Assembly (NCBI RefSeq): GCF_000214725.1
Contig: NC_015574.1
Location: 2,481,001-2,545,000 of the forward strand
DNA length: 64,000 nucleotides
Origin: Methanobacterium paludis
GTDB taxonomy: Archaea > Methanobacteriota > Methanobacteria > Methanobacteriales > Methanobacteriaceae
Direction of reading: 5' to 3'
Part shown: positions 26,470 to 35,423 of the stretch, one piece after another
Position numbering within the stretch: position 1 is the first letter of the stretch
Layout of the letters: every line of letters begins with the position of its first letter
Program-made: the position numbers and the translations under genes
Notes under the pieces: model-generated
Database searches by the model: none
What the model was told of the DNA's origin: nothing
What the model saw: the letters and a program-made list of their open reading frames with translations, nothing else

Positions 26470-26822
26470 ATCAGGGTTACTTATGTAATGCTGAAAGAAT
26501 TATTTTTTCAAAAATATTCTTTTTTAGATGACGGTGGAACAACCTTCAATATTAACCTTCATTTTTTTTATTTTTCCTATTGTAACCATCTTAATTTAAT
26601 TTTAATTTGCAAATCTCATCATTTTTCAAAGTTCATTTTGAATTTTCTATTTTTCTCATAAGTCAAAAACAAAAAAAATCAAACTAGTAAAAAATTAGCT
26701 AAAATACTTCGAATATTAAGTTTGATAAGAAAAGAATCCAATAAGATAATTTAAATGATATTATTACCTAGAAAATCAAATATTATTACCTAGAAAATCA
26801 ATTAAAAAATTTAAATCAAGCA
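26470..26822. other. Gene-free AT-rich stretch
   Basis: 353 bp between cbiH and the convergent HEAT gene. It holds T-tracts after cbiH (26503-26525) that could end that transcript, and the 22-bp tandem repeat at 26758-26801. Nothing else is seen. Confidence 0.5.
26758..26801. repeat. Perfect 22-bp tandem duplication
   Basis: ATATTATTACCTAGAAAATCAA occurs twice without a gap (26758-26779, 26780-26801), just beyond the 3' end of the HEAT-repeat gene. With only two copies, a simple slippage duplication is the likeliest explanation. Confidence 0.85.
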
Positions 26823-27131
26823 TCATTTTGGTACTGTACCTTTATCAATAATTTTATTGATTGCAGACGCCGCTTGTTTGCGAAAATTCACATCTTCATC
26901 CTTTAAAGCACCTATGAGGGGGGTTAACGCCTTTTTATTTCCTATTCTCCCCAGAACCCTGGCGGCCTCCATACGGATATCAAGGTCATCGTTCTTAAGA
27001 GCCTTTATTAAAGGATTTATGGCCGGTTCACCAATTTTAACCAGAATATCAGCTATATAATTCCGCACATCCCAATCAGGGTCGTTTAAATTTTCAATAA
27101 GGCCTGCAACATCTTTTTCATCCATTTCCAT
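26823..27131 (-). CDS. Small HEAT-repeat protein
   Basis: 102 residues made of about three PBS-lyase-type HEAT repeats, each about 31 residues, with the recurring pattern PLIKALKNDDLDIRMEAARVLG / PLIGALKDEDVNFRKQAAS and a conserved Asp-Arg/Val-Arg turn. Such proteins are protein-interaction scaffolds; the partner is not known. There is no phycobilin function in this organism. The start is ATG at 27131, with a second in-frame ATG two codons on; the ribosome binding site (GTGGTAGC) is weak. Confidence 0.8.
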   Translation of the reverse strand: MEMDEKDVAGLIENLNDPDWDVRNYIADILVKIGEPAINPLIKALKNDDLDIRMEAARVLGRIGNKKALTPLIGALKDEDVNFRKQAASAINKIIDKGTVPK

Positions 27132-27258
27132 GCTACCACTAGAGTCTTTATGAATTTTCTATCTAATCTATTTTGTTGAAAGAAGATCATTCATTCACAA
27201 AAAATAAATCATACCAGAGATAAATAAAATTATCAACAAAAGTTAAGTTCGTGATACT

Positions 27259-28176
27259 TTGGCAACTTTGGAAAAAAGACTTCACTCATCCAGTAGGAAT
27301 ATTGCAGAAAGATCCATAGAAGAAGTTATCTTCGAATACGAAGTTGATGGATTGGATGCATTGATCTTTGAGTTGAAGAATTTAAAGAACTCCGGATGCT
27401 ATGAAAAACTTTTCAATGCATATAAAACATGGGAAGAACCGTCCGAACGATTAAATGGGGAACTTCTCGAAGAAGAATTGGAGTCTCGCCTTTTAAATCT
27501 TGCATACGATACGTTAGATCCCCCCAGTTCCAGAATTTCAAGATCTGGAACGATAGATTTTTTTGGTTTTTGCTGGCTTTACCCATTTTTAGAGTTATTT
27601 TACTTCAGAGACATTGGCAGAAAATTATATTCATACGATCTGAAAGTTTTGTACTCCAGCAGAATAGATGAACGTATAATTTTTGCATTTGATAAGTTTG
27701 ATGAAGTTTCTTATATTCCTGAACCCACAGACAACTTCTTTTTTAACTTAAAGAATGTTGGATGGGATGGCAGGAAGACTAAACAACTATTTGAGAAATT
27801 AAAAAAGATAAGACATTTTATGAGGTATGAAATTGTAGGGTACCTTGAAGATATAACCTTTCAAGACAATGAAGATGCATTTATTTTTTTAATTGCATGT
27901 TGCAGCGCTGCATATCATGGTGGAAACATCGATGATCATGATGTTGTCAGGGCGTACATGACTTACTTCAAACTAATGAAAACAGATATCTCCCATCTCG
28001 TTGATAACCTAAACGTAGATAACAAGCCGCAGGAAACTGGGTACCTGGTCTGCGAGAGATGTCATGGTTATTATAAACTTGACCCTTGGGAATCACCAGA
28101 AGATTTCTCTTCCTGTCACTGCCAGGGTAAGTTAAACTACTACGATGATATTGACTGGCTATTTGAAGATATCTAA
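27259..28176 (+). CDS. Uncharacterised protein with C-terminal four-Cys motif
   Basis: 305 residues, no family recognised. The body (about 1-255) is acidic and predicted mixed helical, with aromatic-rich patches. The C-terminus has CERCHGYYKLDPWESPEDF followed by CHC about 22 residues after the first Cys pair, a likely zinc ribbon of a type seen at the end of several Methanobacteriales proteins. Start codon uncertain: TTG at 27259 or TTG at 27268; GTGATA at 27251-27256 fits the second better. It is divergent from the HEAT gene. Confidence 0.65.
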   Translation: MATLEKRLHSSSRNIAERSIEEVIFEYEVDGLDALIFELKNLKNSGCYEKLFNAYKTWEEPSERLNGELLEEELESRLLNLAYDTLDPPSSRISRSGTIDFFGFCWLYPFLELFYFRDIGRKLYSYDLKVLYSSRIDERIIFAFDKFDEVSYIPEPTDNFFFNLKNVGWDGRKTKQLFEKLKKIRHFMRYEIVGYLEDITFQDNEDAFIFLIACCSAAYHGGNIDDHDVVRAYMTYFKLMKTDISHLVDNLNVDNKPQETGYLVCERCHGYYKLDPWESPEDFSSCHCQGKLNYYDDIDWLFEDI

Positions 28177-28252
28177 GATTAAAAAAAATGGCTTTTAAAA
28201 TGAAATAAAGAAGATTAAACTTCTTTAGAAAAAGAAATTGAATAAAATAGAA

Positions 28253-29437
28253 TTATTCCTCGAAATCAATTAAATTCTCAAAGTCGTCGAACACAACTTC
28301 CAACCCGCACATGTTGGGCACGTAGTTTGCTGCCTTTGCAGAATTTACACCTACAACCTTAAATTCGAGTTCTTCAATGGGTGCAACCACCATACATGTG
28401 TCGCAGACTATTTTACCTCCTGCTTTTTCTATAATTGAGGTGTAGCCCATCCTGTCTGCAGCAGCCTTAACTGATATGGATGTGCAGACCCAGAGCTCAT
28501 TTTTGATACTGCGGCCAGCCACTTTCTCGGATATTTCCCGTATCTCCTCAAGGGATGCGTGTGGACATCCAAGACAGATTAGATCAGGCTTTTTTGTGGT
28601 TGTTGAAAGTTTTTGACGCGCTTCAGTGATATCAGACCTTCCGAGCGATATCTTATCTACATCAACACCTTTTAAGGCATCCTTGTATTCTGGGGTGACT
28701 CCTTCAACATGATAAAGCGCAACAGCTCCTGATGATGCCAGTGCAGCTCCCAGCCATTTGAGTTCATCTGTTGATGGTGCTTTCTGGAATTTGAAGTAGG
28801 GCACACCACCTCCAACCTTGTTTCCAACCATGTATCCAATGGCCCCGTAGTCTGAACCCGCAAGATTTGCATCCACTTCAACCACAAGGTTGGCCTTCCG
28901 TTCTTCATCTAGATGGTAACCATATTCTGCTGTTTTCCCGCATATTGCGGCTGCAAGTGCTCCTGGACCTCCTTCACGGTTGGTTCTGGCGCCAAGAACA
29001 GAGTTTGCATAGCAAACTGCTGAAGATTCTGACCAAGCTATATGGGATCCAAGCATTGGAACGTTACCCACAAGGTAGGGAGTGCACGTGCAAGTAGTTG
29101 AGATGCCCATCTTCTGGTAGGCTTCAACAATCCTGAGCTGCTTCTGGGTGAATTCTTCTGAAAATCCCAGTTCCCTCCATATTTTAAGGTCTACACCTGC
29201 AGGGTTTAATGTGGATGGCACACGGACATGTGCGTCCTTTGCAAGTTCTTCAACAAACTCCAGACCTGCATCGCCAATGGTTTTGTAGGAAACACCAGAT
29301 ATCTGGGCCGAACTTATATCCACAAGACGTTTCGCCCCATATATATCGCCCAGGGCTACAATTATCTCCATACATTTTGCAACTGCGGGGCCTTCTTCCC
29401 CATTATACATCTTTTTTTCTTCTTTTGTCAGGTACAT
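28253..29437 (-). CDS. Aconitase X, large subunit (phosphomevalonate dehydratase type)
   Basis: About 394 residues from the ATG encoding MYLTKEE; a longer frame upstream lacks conservation, and GTGATCTC precedes this ATG. It belongs to the AcnX (formerly DUF521) family, whose archaeal members dehydrate (R)-5-phosphomevalonate in the archaeal mevalonate pathway to isoprenoid lipids. Seen: TCTCTPYLVGN, GSHIAWSESSAVCYANSVLGARTN, GSDYGAIGY, CLGCPHAS and a C-terminal CDTCMVV, which include the candidate iron-sulfur Cys residues. The small subunit is not in the window. Confidence 0.88.
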   Translation of the reverse strand: MYLTKEEKKMYNGEEGPAVAKCMEIIVALGDIYGAKRLVDISSAQISGVSYKTIGDAGLEFVEELAKDAHVRVPSTLNPAGVDLKIWRELGFSEEFTQKQLRIVEAYQKMGISTTCTCTPYLVGNVPMLGSHIAWSESSAVCYANSVLGARTNREGGPGALAAAICGKTAEYGYHLDEERKANLVVEVDANLAGSDYGAIGYMVGNKVGGGVPYFKFQKAPSTDELKWLGAALASSGAVALYHVEGVTPEYKDALKGVDVDKISLGRSDITEARQKLSTTTKKPDLICLGCPHASLEEIREISEKVAGRSIKNELWVCTSISVKAAADRMGYTSIIEKAGGKIVCDTCMVVAPIEELEFKVVGVNSAKAANYVPNMCGLEVVFDDFENLIDFEE

Positions 29438-29666
29438 GAGATCACACGTTAGTTTAATTAACTTTACTTTATCCATTAGTTTAATCAAGCACGCTACAAT
29501 TTCATCTTAATCCAATAATGCAGGTTTCTTTCAGGAAATTGTTGGTGGAATCTATTGTTGAATTAAATTTATTGTATTAAATCGATAAAAATAATTTGAA
29601 ATTTTTACAATTAAAATATATTCCTAAAAATATCAAATAAAATAAAAAAATAGAAAAAATTGGTGT

Positions 29667-31031
29667 TCAACTAGCTTTAAGCTGGGTTTCCACTACGTCA
29701 TCCACCAGGTTCAGGAAGTTTTCCATGTTCCTGTAGGGTACCACAGCTCCTGCTGCTATATTATGTCCTCCACCAGTTCCACCGAAACTTTTAGATGCAT
29801 CTTCAAGGGCTGACCCTAAATTAACACCTTTTTCTGTGAGATTTTTGGTGGTTCTTCCAGAGATCTTCACTATGTTGTCCATGCGTGATAGAGTAATCAC
29901 TGGTTTTTCAGGGTCTAAAATTTCAAGTTCCAATCCTATACTGGAAAGTGTGCCCATCACTTTCTTCCTCTTTTTATCAGCGGTATAAATGTACTGAATG
30001 TTCCTTAAAACAATAGAACCTTCCTTTTTTATCCATCCAATACCCTGGACAATGTTGTCTCGATACGTCTTAAGGAGAAGATCAGCTTCTTTAAGGGAAC
30101 CGTCCCTATCCCCTATGCATATACTTAAGCCCACACCGTGTTTTTTGTTCTTACCACAGGCATCTATTAACTTGGAATAATCCTCAATATTACGAAGTTG
30201 AGGGATTTCCTGTGGAATAGAGTAGGTACTTCCGAATATGTTTGGATTTATCCTTATAAGCTCTTCTTTCAGGAGGTCTTTCTCCTCGTTTGCAAGTTCT
30301 GTGAATTTTATTCCGTAAGATATACCAAGTTTCTCAAGGAAGGTTCTGGAACCCTCTTCATCACCCGTAATTTCCTTAATAGCGGGGTTGAATGTATATG
30401 CCAGTGCCTTGTAAAGGGGCTCTTGTGCTTTATAAGCTATTTTAAGGTCATCTCTAACCTCAACCGTGCCCGCTCCAGTTCCATCTTCCAGTATTATTTT
30501 GTTGATACCTTCTATGCCGTTAGAACACTGCATATCTCCAAAGGCACCCACAAGGGCCAGTCCTGCAAGTTCCTTGTAATCCATGGGACGTACTGTTAGG
30601 TATGAAAGTCCTGAAGCACTCACATCACTTGTACCGTCCAGCCCGTATAGATGGGGGTTTACATGAACTAGATTTTCCGGGGGCTCGGCTTTAGAATCAA
30701 TGGTTTGGTGGTGGTCAGCGATTATCACGTCACCTTTGAGTCTTCCAATTGGGGTTAGACTCGCACTTCCCATGTCACAGAAAACAAATAGTTTATATTT
30801 TTCCTTTAGGATCTTGGCCAGAACATCATCTTTCAGTCTTGGAACTATTGTAACATGAAATTTACCCTCCTGCCGGGCAATTGCATTGCACATAACTCCG
30901 GCAGCGGAAATTCCATCGGCATCGTTGTGAGAGATTATTCTCACAACATGATCCGATTCAATATGCTTGCGAAGTAAATCGCAGGCTTCTTCAGCCTTAT
31001 TTAACAAGGAGTGCTGCTGTTTTTGGATCAT
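29667..31031 (-). CDS. RecJ-like DHH-family single-strand nuclease (GAN type)
   Basis: DHH/DHHA1 phosphoesterase related to bacterial RecJ and archaeal GINS-associated nuclease. About 454 residues from the ATG at 31031 (MIQKQQH), which has GGATGGAGAT ahead of it; a longer frame would begin deeper inside rpsO. Seen: SHNDADGISAAG (Asp pair), FCDMGSA, ADHHQ (DHH), and near the end GGTGGGHNIAAGA of the DHHA1 domain. The start lies within the last 35 bp of rpsO, so the two are translationally coupled. Pairing of S15 with a RecJ-like gene is common in euryarchaea. Role in lagging-strand or repair nuclease activity is inferred from the family. Confidence 0.88.
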   Translation of the reverse strand: MIQKQQHSLLNKAEEACDLLRKHIESDHVVRIISHNDADGISAAGVMCNAIARQEGKFHVTIVPRLKDDVLAKILKEKYKLFVFCDMGSASLTPIGRLKGDVIIADHHQTIDSKAEPPENLVHVNPHLYGLDGTSDVSASGLSYLTVRPMDYKELAGLALVGAFGDMQCSNGIEGINKIILEDGTGAGTVEVRDDLKIAYKAQEPLYKALAYTFNPAIKEITGDEEGSRTFLEKLGISYGIKFTELANEEKDLLKEELIRINPNIFGSTYSIPQEIPQLRNIEDYSKLIDACGKNKKHGVGLSICIGDRDGSLKEADLLLKTYRDNIVQGIGWIKKEGSIVLRNIQYIYTADKKRKKVMGTLSSIGLELEILDPEKPVITLSRMDNIVKISGRTTKNLTEKGVNLGSALEDASKSFGGTGGGHNIAAGAVVPYRNMENFLNLVDDVVETQLKAS

Positions 31032-31398
31032 ATCTCCATCCTTCAGGGAGCACACCTTCCTTGGTGTAGTATCTGACGAGTCTTCGTATGTTTGATTCAA
31101 CGATCCTTAGACCCCTTTTGGTGTGAAGGTCCTTTGGATTTTCATCAAGATGTTCCCTTACGTTAACGGCCTTTCTTATGAGGTTCATTAGATCCTCAGG
31201 ATATTCAAGGCCGTGGCCGTGTTTTTCAAGGATTTTTGTAATTTTCTGTCCTGTTACAACCTTAACATCAGGAATTCCGTACTGGTCACGTAGTATTATT
31301 CCTATCTTACTTGTGGAGTTACCCTCTTTATTGAGTTTTAAAACCAATTCTTCTATCTCTTCTGTTGAATATTCAACCCATTCCGGTTTTATTGCCAT
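30997..31398 (-). CDS. rpsO: 30S ribosomal protein S15
   Basis: Archaeal/eukaryal S15p (S13e type), about 133 residues with the N-terminal extension, SKIGIILRDQYGIPDVK and the C-terminal S15 core ending in RRLVRYYTKEGVLPEGWRY. GAGGTGATTTG upstream supports the ATG at 31398 over the TTG one codon earlier. It is followed by, and overlaps, the RecJ-like gene. The genes upstream on the same strand are the XTP pyrophosphatase and Kae1-Bud32, a neighbourhood common in Methanobacteriales. Confidence 0.96.
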   Translation of the reverse strand: MAIKPEWVEYSTEEIEELVLKLNKEGNSTSKIGIILRDQYGIPDVKVVTGQKITKILEKHGHGLEYPEDLMNLIRKAVNVREHLDENPKDLHTKRGLRIVESNIRRLVRYYTKEGVLPEGWRYDPKTAALLVK

Positions 31399-31472
31399 CA
31401 AATCACCTCTATTCTTATTTTAGTTATTTTTAGTAGTTTTACACATATTTTAAGTAGTTCTGTAGTAATTTA

Positions 31473-32024
31473 TTACAGTTCTTTATACCAATGTGCAAAT
31501 TGCTCAAGCGATTGTCTACGATGAGAAAAGTCGTTCTTCTCTTGTGTGGTTAGTTCTCCGAAGCTTTTATCATAGCCTTCTGGATAAAAAAGGGGATCAT
31601 AGGCAAAACCATGTTTTCCCCTCTCTTTGTAACCGATGCGTCCCTTAACAGTGCCTAAAAAAGTCTTGGGCTCGGCTTTGGGAGTGCAATACCCAATAAC
31701 CGACCTGAACTCGGCGTATCTGTCTTCAACATCACTCATAAGCTTTAATATACCCTTATTCCCAAGTGTTTCCTGAACGTAGGATGAATAAGGTCCTGGG
31801 AACCATTTAAGGGATTTTATAAAAATTCCGGCGTCTTCTACAATCACAGGTTGTCCAAAACGCCCTGCAGCATCCTTTGCACCGTACCTTGCCACATCTA
31901 CCAGATCTCCCTGGATTTCTGGGTAGCCGAGGTCAGCATGCTCCAGTTTGATGCCAAACTTATCAAAGATTCCTTTGGCTTCTTTTACTTTGTGTTGGTT
32001 ACCAGTTATAAATGTTAGCTTCAT
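31473..32024 (-). CDS. XTP/dITP pyrophosphatase (Ham1/RdgB family)
   Basis: House-cleaning enzyme that hydrolyses dITP and XTP to monophosphates. 183 residues, normal length. Seen: TGNQHKVKEAKGIF (N-terminal nucleotide motif), VEDAGIFI, PGPYSSYV, GFAYDPLF and SHRRQSLEQF. GGGATCAAA precedes the ATG. It lies between Kae1-Bud32 and rpsO on the minus strand, with 74 bp to rpsO. Confidence 0.95.
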   Translation of the reverse strand: MKLTFITGNQHKVKEAKGIFDKFGIKLEHADLGYPEIQGDLVDVARYGAKDAAGRFGQPVIVEDAGIFIKSLKWFPGPYSSYVQETLGNKGILKLMSDVEDRYAEFRSVIGYCTPKAEPKTFLGTVKGRIGYKERGKHGFAYDPLFYPEGYDKSFGELTTQEKNDFSHRRQSLEQFAHWYKEL

Positions 32025-32251
32025 TTTGATCCCAAAATTCTATTATTTTTTCATGTTTATATTACTATTATTTTTGATCTAGTGCTATGATGAACTTTAC
32101 CGGCCAGATCATGAATTTTTTATCTTTTTCATGATACATTAGATGAAATTATTTTTGAGATTTTTGAAATATTCTAAATGAATTGAAATTTCAAGTAAGA
32201 ATCAAGACGGATTTCTCAACATGATCTTCATGAATTTTACGTTAAGTTCGC

Positions 32252-33904
32252 TTAAATCTTATTGTGGCTATTGTTATTATTAGCTGTATAACGACCCCTT
32301 CCTTCAATCTCCTCAACCTTGCCAACTACTTCATCACAATCTTTTGCAATCCTATATCCTTGAAGAATGGAATCAAAACATTCCTCTCCAACTTCATGGT
32401 GAATGCCTGAAATGGCCTTCTTGAACACCAGGAGGTCCACACCCTTATCCTCAACTAGATCCGAGATCCTGCCGAGGCCGAAGTCTATAAAGACAATTTC
32501 ATCGTCATGGAGGATCATGTTGCTTGTTGTAAGGTCTCCGTGAATTATTCCACAGTTGTGAAGTTTTGCAACGTTTTTGCCTATTTTTTCGCACAACTCC
32601 TTCATGCTATCAATATCCAGATTATCAAAGACGTCTTTCACGGGCTTTCCACGAATTTTTTCCATTACGATGGTTTTTTCTTCCTTGTTTATATCGTAAA
32701 CAATGGGGGTGATGACTCCGCAGCGTTTTGCCTCACTTAAAAGTTTAGCCTCACGTTTTGTTCTCTTTTTCCGTAGGTAATGGTCTATCTCTTCTATACG
32801 ATATGTTTTAGGGATTCTATTTTTCATAAGAACCTCTTCACCCATCCATTTGTCCGGATAAATGTTGGCCTCCGCACCCTTCTCCAGCATCTCTGCAGGC
32901 AGTCGCAGATGTTTTGGGGAACTTTTCCTCCATGGAACGTCCACCTGGTCTGTTCTGTACTTTTGAATAACTTCTGTATCTTCCATGCCTTTGACCAGAC
33001 TGTGACTGTGCATGAGCTGGCCCATCCACGCGATCATGGCCCCGTTGTCTCCACAGTACTTCATGGGAGGCATGTGGAATTCTGCATAATGTTCCTCAGC
33101 CATGATGCTGAGCATTTCCCTGAGCCTGTTGTTTGCAGCCACTCCTCCGCAGAGCATAACCTCACGTTTTTTTGAGTGAGCAAGTGCCCTTTCAGTGACT
33201 TCAACGAGCATGGAAAATGCAGTCTCCTGAAGGCTGTAGCAAACATCCTCAATCGCCTCTCCCGATTCATATTTCCTTATTGCTGCAGTTAGAAGCCCTG
33301 AAAATGATAAATCCATCCCCTTAACTGTGTAGGGAAGTTTTATATGGTTTCTGGATTTTAATGCCAGTTTCTCAACCACAGGCCCTCCTGGATGTCCCAG
33401 TCCCACAGAACGTGAAAACTGGTCTATACAGTTGCCCATCGCTATGTCAAGGGTTTCACCAAAGACTCGGTAGCGCCCGGCATCGAATGCAATTATCTGT
33501 GTATTCCCTCCACTCACGTAGAGAGTCACAGGGTCTTCAGCACCTGTGGTGAGTCTTCCTATCTCAACATGGCCTATGCAGTGGTTTACACCCACAATTG
33601 GAATGTTGAGTGAAAGTGCAAGGCTTCTAGCGGCTGTTGCAACTGTTCTGAGGGCCGGTCCAAGACCAGGACCTCTTGAAAATGCCACAAGATCCATATC
33701 TTCAAGGCCTAACCCTGACTCATGGAGTGCATCCTTTATAAGCGGCACTATGTTGGCTGCATGGTGTTCTGCAGCTTCTCTTGGATGAATTCCCCCACTT
33801 TCAGGGATTAATGGGTTGCCCTGTGATGCCAGGATTTTCCCGTTTGAGTCAACTATTCCAACTCCTGTCTTTTCTGCAGTTCCTTCTATTCCGATGCATA
33901 TCAC
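32252..33904 (-). CDS. kae1-bud32: Kae1-Bud32 fusion, tRNA threonylcarbamoyladenosine synthase and kinase
   Basis: KEOPS complex core that makes t6A37 in tRNA. About 550 residues from a GTG at 33904 with AAGTGATC three bases ahead; this start gives MICIGIEGTAEKTG, the family N-terminus. Residues 1-325 are the Kae1 domain (FSRGPGLGPALR, VNHCIGHVEIGR with metal His residues, YVSGGNTQ, CGGVAANNRLREML). Residues about 345-530 are the Bud32 kinase (GAEANIY, HGDLTTSNM, FIDFGLGRIS). The fusion is known from several euryarchaea. The C-terminus ends in an odd Asn-rich TANNNNSHNKI tail. Confidence 0.96.
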   Translation of the reverse strand: MICIGIEGTAEKTGVGIVDSNGKILASQGNPLIPESGGIHPREAAEHHAANIVPLIKDALHESGLGLEDMDLVAFSRGPGLGPALRTVATAARSLALSLNIPIVGVNHCIGHVEIGRLTTGAEDPVTLYVSGGNTQIIAFDAGRYRVFGETLDIAMGNCIDQFSRSVGLGHPGGPVVEKLALKSRNHIKLPYTVKGMDLSFSGLLTAAIRKYESGEAIEDVCYSLQETAFSMLVEVTERALAHSKKREVMLCGGVAANNRLREMLSIMAEEHYAEFHMPPMKYCGDNGAMIAWMGQLMHSHSLVKGMEDTEVIQKYRTDQVDVPWRKSSPKHLRLPAEMLEKGAEANIYPDKWMGEEVLMKNRIPKTYRIEEIDHYLRKKRTKREAKLLSEAKRCGVITPIVYDINKEEKTIVMEKIRGKPVKDVFDNLDIDSMKELCEKIGKNVAKLHNCGIIHGDLTTSNMILHDDEIVFIDFGLGRISDLVEDKGVDLLVFKKAISGIHHEVGEECFDSILQGYRIAKDCDEVVGKVEEIEGRGRYTANNNNSHNKI

Positions 33905-33937
33905 TTTGATCACTTGATGATTATTGATTAAGTACAA

Positions 33938-34237
33938 TCTAGTTCGAATTTGTTGATTAGTTTATGAAATAATGATTTATGGATTAATTTATCCAGATCT
34001 AATTGATGTGTAATTCAACGTTCTAATTCATATCTTATTTATTTCAGATTATATCCCCTATTTACTGATTATATTAATTTGTAACTAGTTTAAACCCATA
34101 AAAATTTAATTACAAGCTTAATTAAAACTTTCATTTATGGGATTTCGTATTGTAAATTGGCCTAGTAAATTGCATTAGTTATATCTTACCTTGTACCATA
34201 CTTTATTTTTATACCCTATCACTAATGAGGTGGAAAC
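33938..34237. promoter_or_regulatory. Divergent kae1-bud32 / cobT intergenic region
   Basis: 300 bp, AT-rich, carrying promoters in both directions. CTTTATTTTTATACC (about 34200-34214) is a plausible TATA region for cobT, and GAGGTGG is its ribosome binding site. No gene or riboswitch-like structure is seen. Confidence 0.4.
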
Positions 34238-35305
34238 ATGAAGAATGCTATAAAAAGCTACGGTTCATCAGATATACTTCACAAATTGGAAAATAAAGAT
34301 TCACTCTTTTTATGTGCCATAGCAAGCACAAGAATATCAAGAATTCCCGGAATAACAGGTGCAGGTGCAACTCCTGAACTTACAGACTACACACCTGCAG
34401 CGGACGTTGAACTGGTTTTGAATGGAAAACCCCAGTGCCTTCCAGATATAGCTAAAACAATAGTTGATGGAGTACCTACTCCAACTCCTGCTGTGATAAC
34501 CAAAGCATCGGTGGAACTTGCTGACATTCCATTCCTGGTTGCAGATGCCGGTGCCGCCGTAAAACCGAATTTACCCTATTTTAAAATAAATGAAGAACCC
34601 GGTGGAAACATAAAGATGGGAAAAGCAGTTAAAAATTCCAAGGACATCTTCGATAGGGGTGTTATGCTTGGTCGAACCCTCTCAAAACTCACGGATCACC
34701 TTGTGATTGGGGAGAGCACCCCTGCAGGCACAACAACGGCCCTGGGTGTTTTAACTGCCATGGGCTACGATGTTGACCATAAAATCAGTGGCAGCACACC
34801 TGAAAACCCCCACAAACTCAAACATCAACTTGTGGAAGATGGTCTTCAGGCTGCAGGGTTCAGTGCAGGAGAACTTTCATCAAGACCATTTGAAGCCGTG
34901 AACGCGGTTGGTGACCCAATGATTCCTGCAGTTGCTGGTATTGCAGTTGGAAGCAGCGTTCCAGTAACTCTAGCAGGGGGTACACAGATGATGGCGGTCT
35001 GTGCAATTATTAGTGAAGCTGCACCGGACTTTAACTTTGACAACCTCGCAGTTGCAACCACCATATTCGTTGCAGAGGATAAAAATGCCGATATAAACTA
35101 CATATCTCGCCAAATTGCAGGCACAACTGTGTTTGCAGTGGACCCAGAATTTGAAAGATCTGAAAGCGGCCTTAAAAATTACACCACAGGTTCTGTGAAG
35201 GAAGGAGTTGGCGCAGGTGGTGCAATGATGGCAGCAATTCTTAAAGGTATTGATGTTGGAGATATAAGAAGAAAAACAGAGGACATATGCAGACGTATGC
35301 TCTAA
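34238..35305 (+). CDS. cobT: CobT-like nicotinate-nucleotide-base phosphoribosyltransferase (UPF0284 type)
   Basis: 355-residue archaeal member of the CobT superfamily, thought to activate the lower-ligand base of cobamides. Seen: an early STRISRIPGITGAGAT, VADAGAAVKPNLPY, GESTPAGTTTALGVL and the Gly-rich VGAGGAMMAA near the C-terminus, matching archaeal CobT-like sequences. GAGGTGGAAAC precedes the ATG. It joins cobD, cbiG and cbiH in the window, although not in one operon. A T-run follows. Confidence 0.85.
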   Translation: MKNAIKSYGSSDILHKLENKDSLFLCAIASTRISRIPGITGAGATPELTDYTPAADVELVLNGKPQCLPDIAKTIVDGVPTPTPAVITKASVELADIPFLVADAGAAVKPNLPYFKINEEPGGNIKMGKAVKNSKDIFDRGVMLGRTLSKLTDHLVIGESTPAGTTTALGVLTAMGYDVDHKISGSTPENPHKLKHQLVEDGLQAAGFSAGELSSRPFEAVNAVGDPMIPAVAGIAVGSSVPVTLAGGTQMMAVCAIISEAAPDFNFDNLAVATTIFVAEDKNADINYISRQIAGTTVFAVDPEFERSESGLKNYTTGSVKEGVGAGGAMMAAILKGIDVGDIRRKTEDICRRML

Positions 35306-35311
35306 AAAATA

Positions 35312-35323
35312 TTTTATTTTTTT
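35312..35323 (+). terminator. T-run after cobT
   Basis: TTTTATTTTTTT begins 7 bp after the stop codon. It is a typical archaeal oligo-T terminator without a hairpin. Confidence 0.5.
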
Positions 35324-35423
35324 CATAAATGCATCTTTAAGAGTGTTTGATGAAGTTTGCAGAAGTTTTCAAATAAAAATAATTCGTTAAAATTTTATTA
35401 AATAAACAATAGGTTTCATACTC

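Noticed and set aside
33938..34237. Cobalamin riboswitch before the cobT-like gene
   Set aside because: No B12-box-like GC-rich conserved core is visible; the region is AT-rich with an ordinary promoter.
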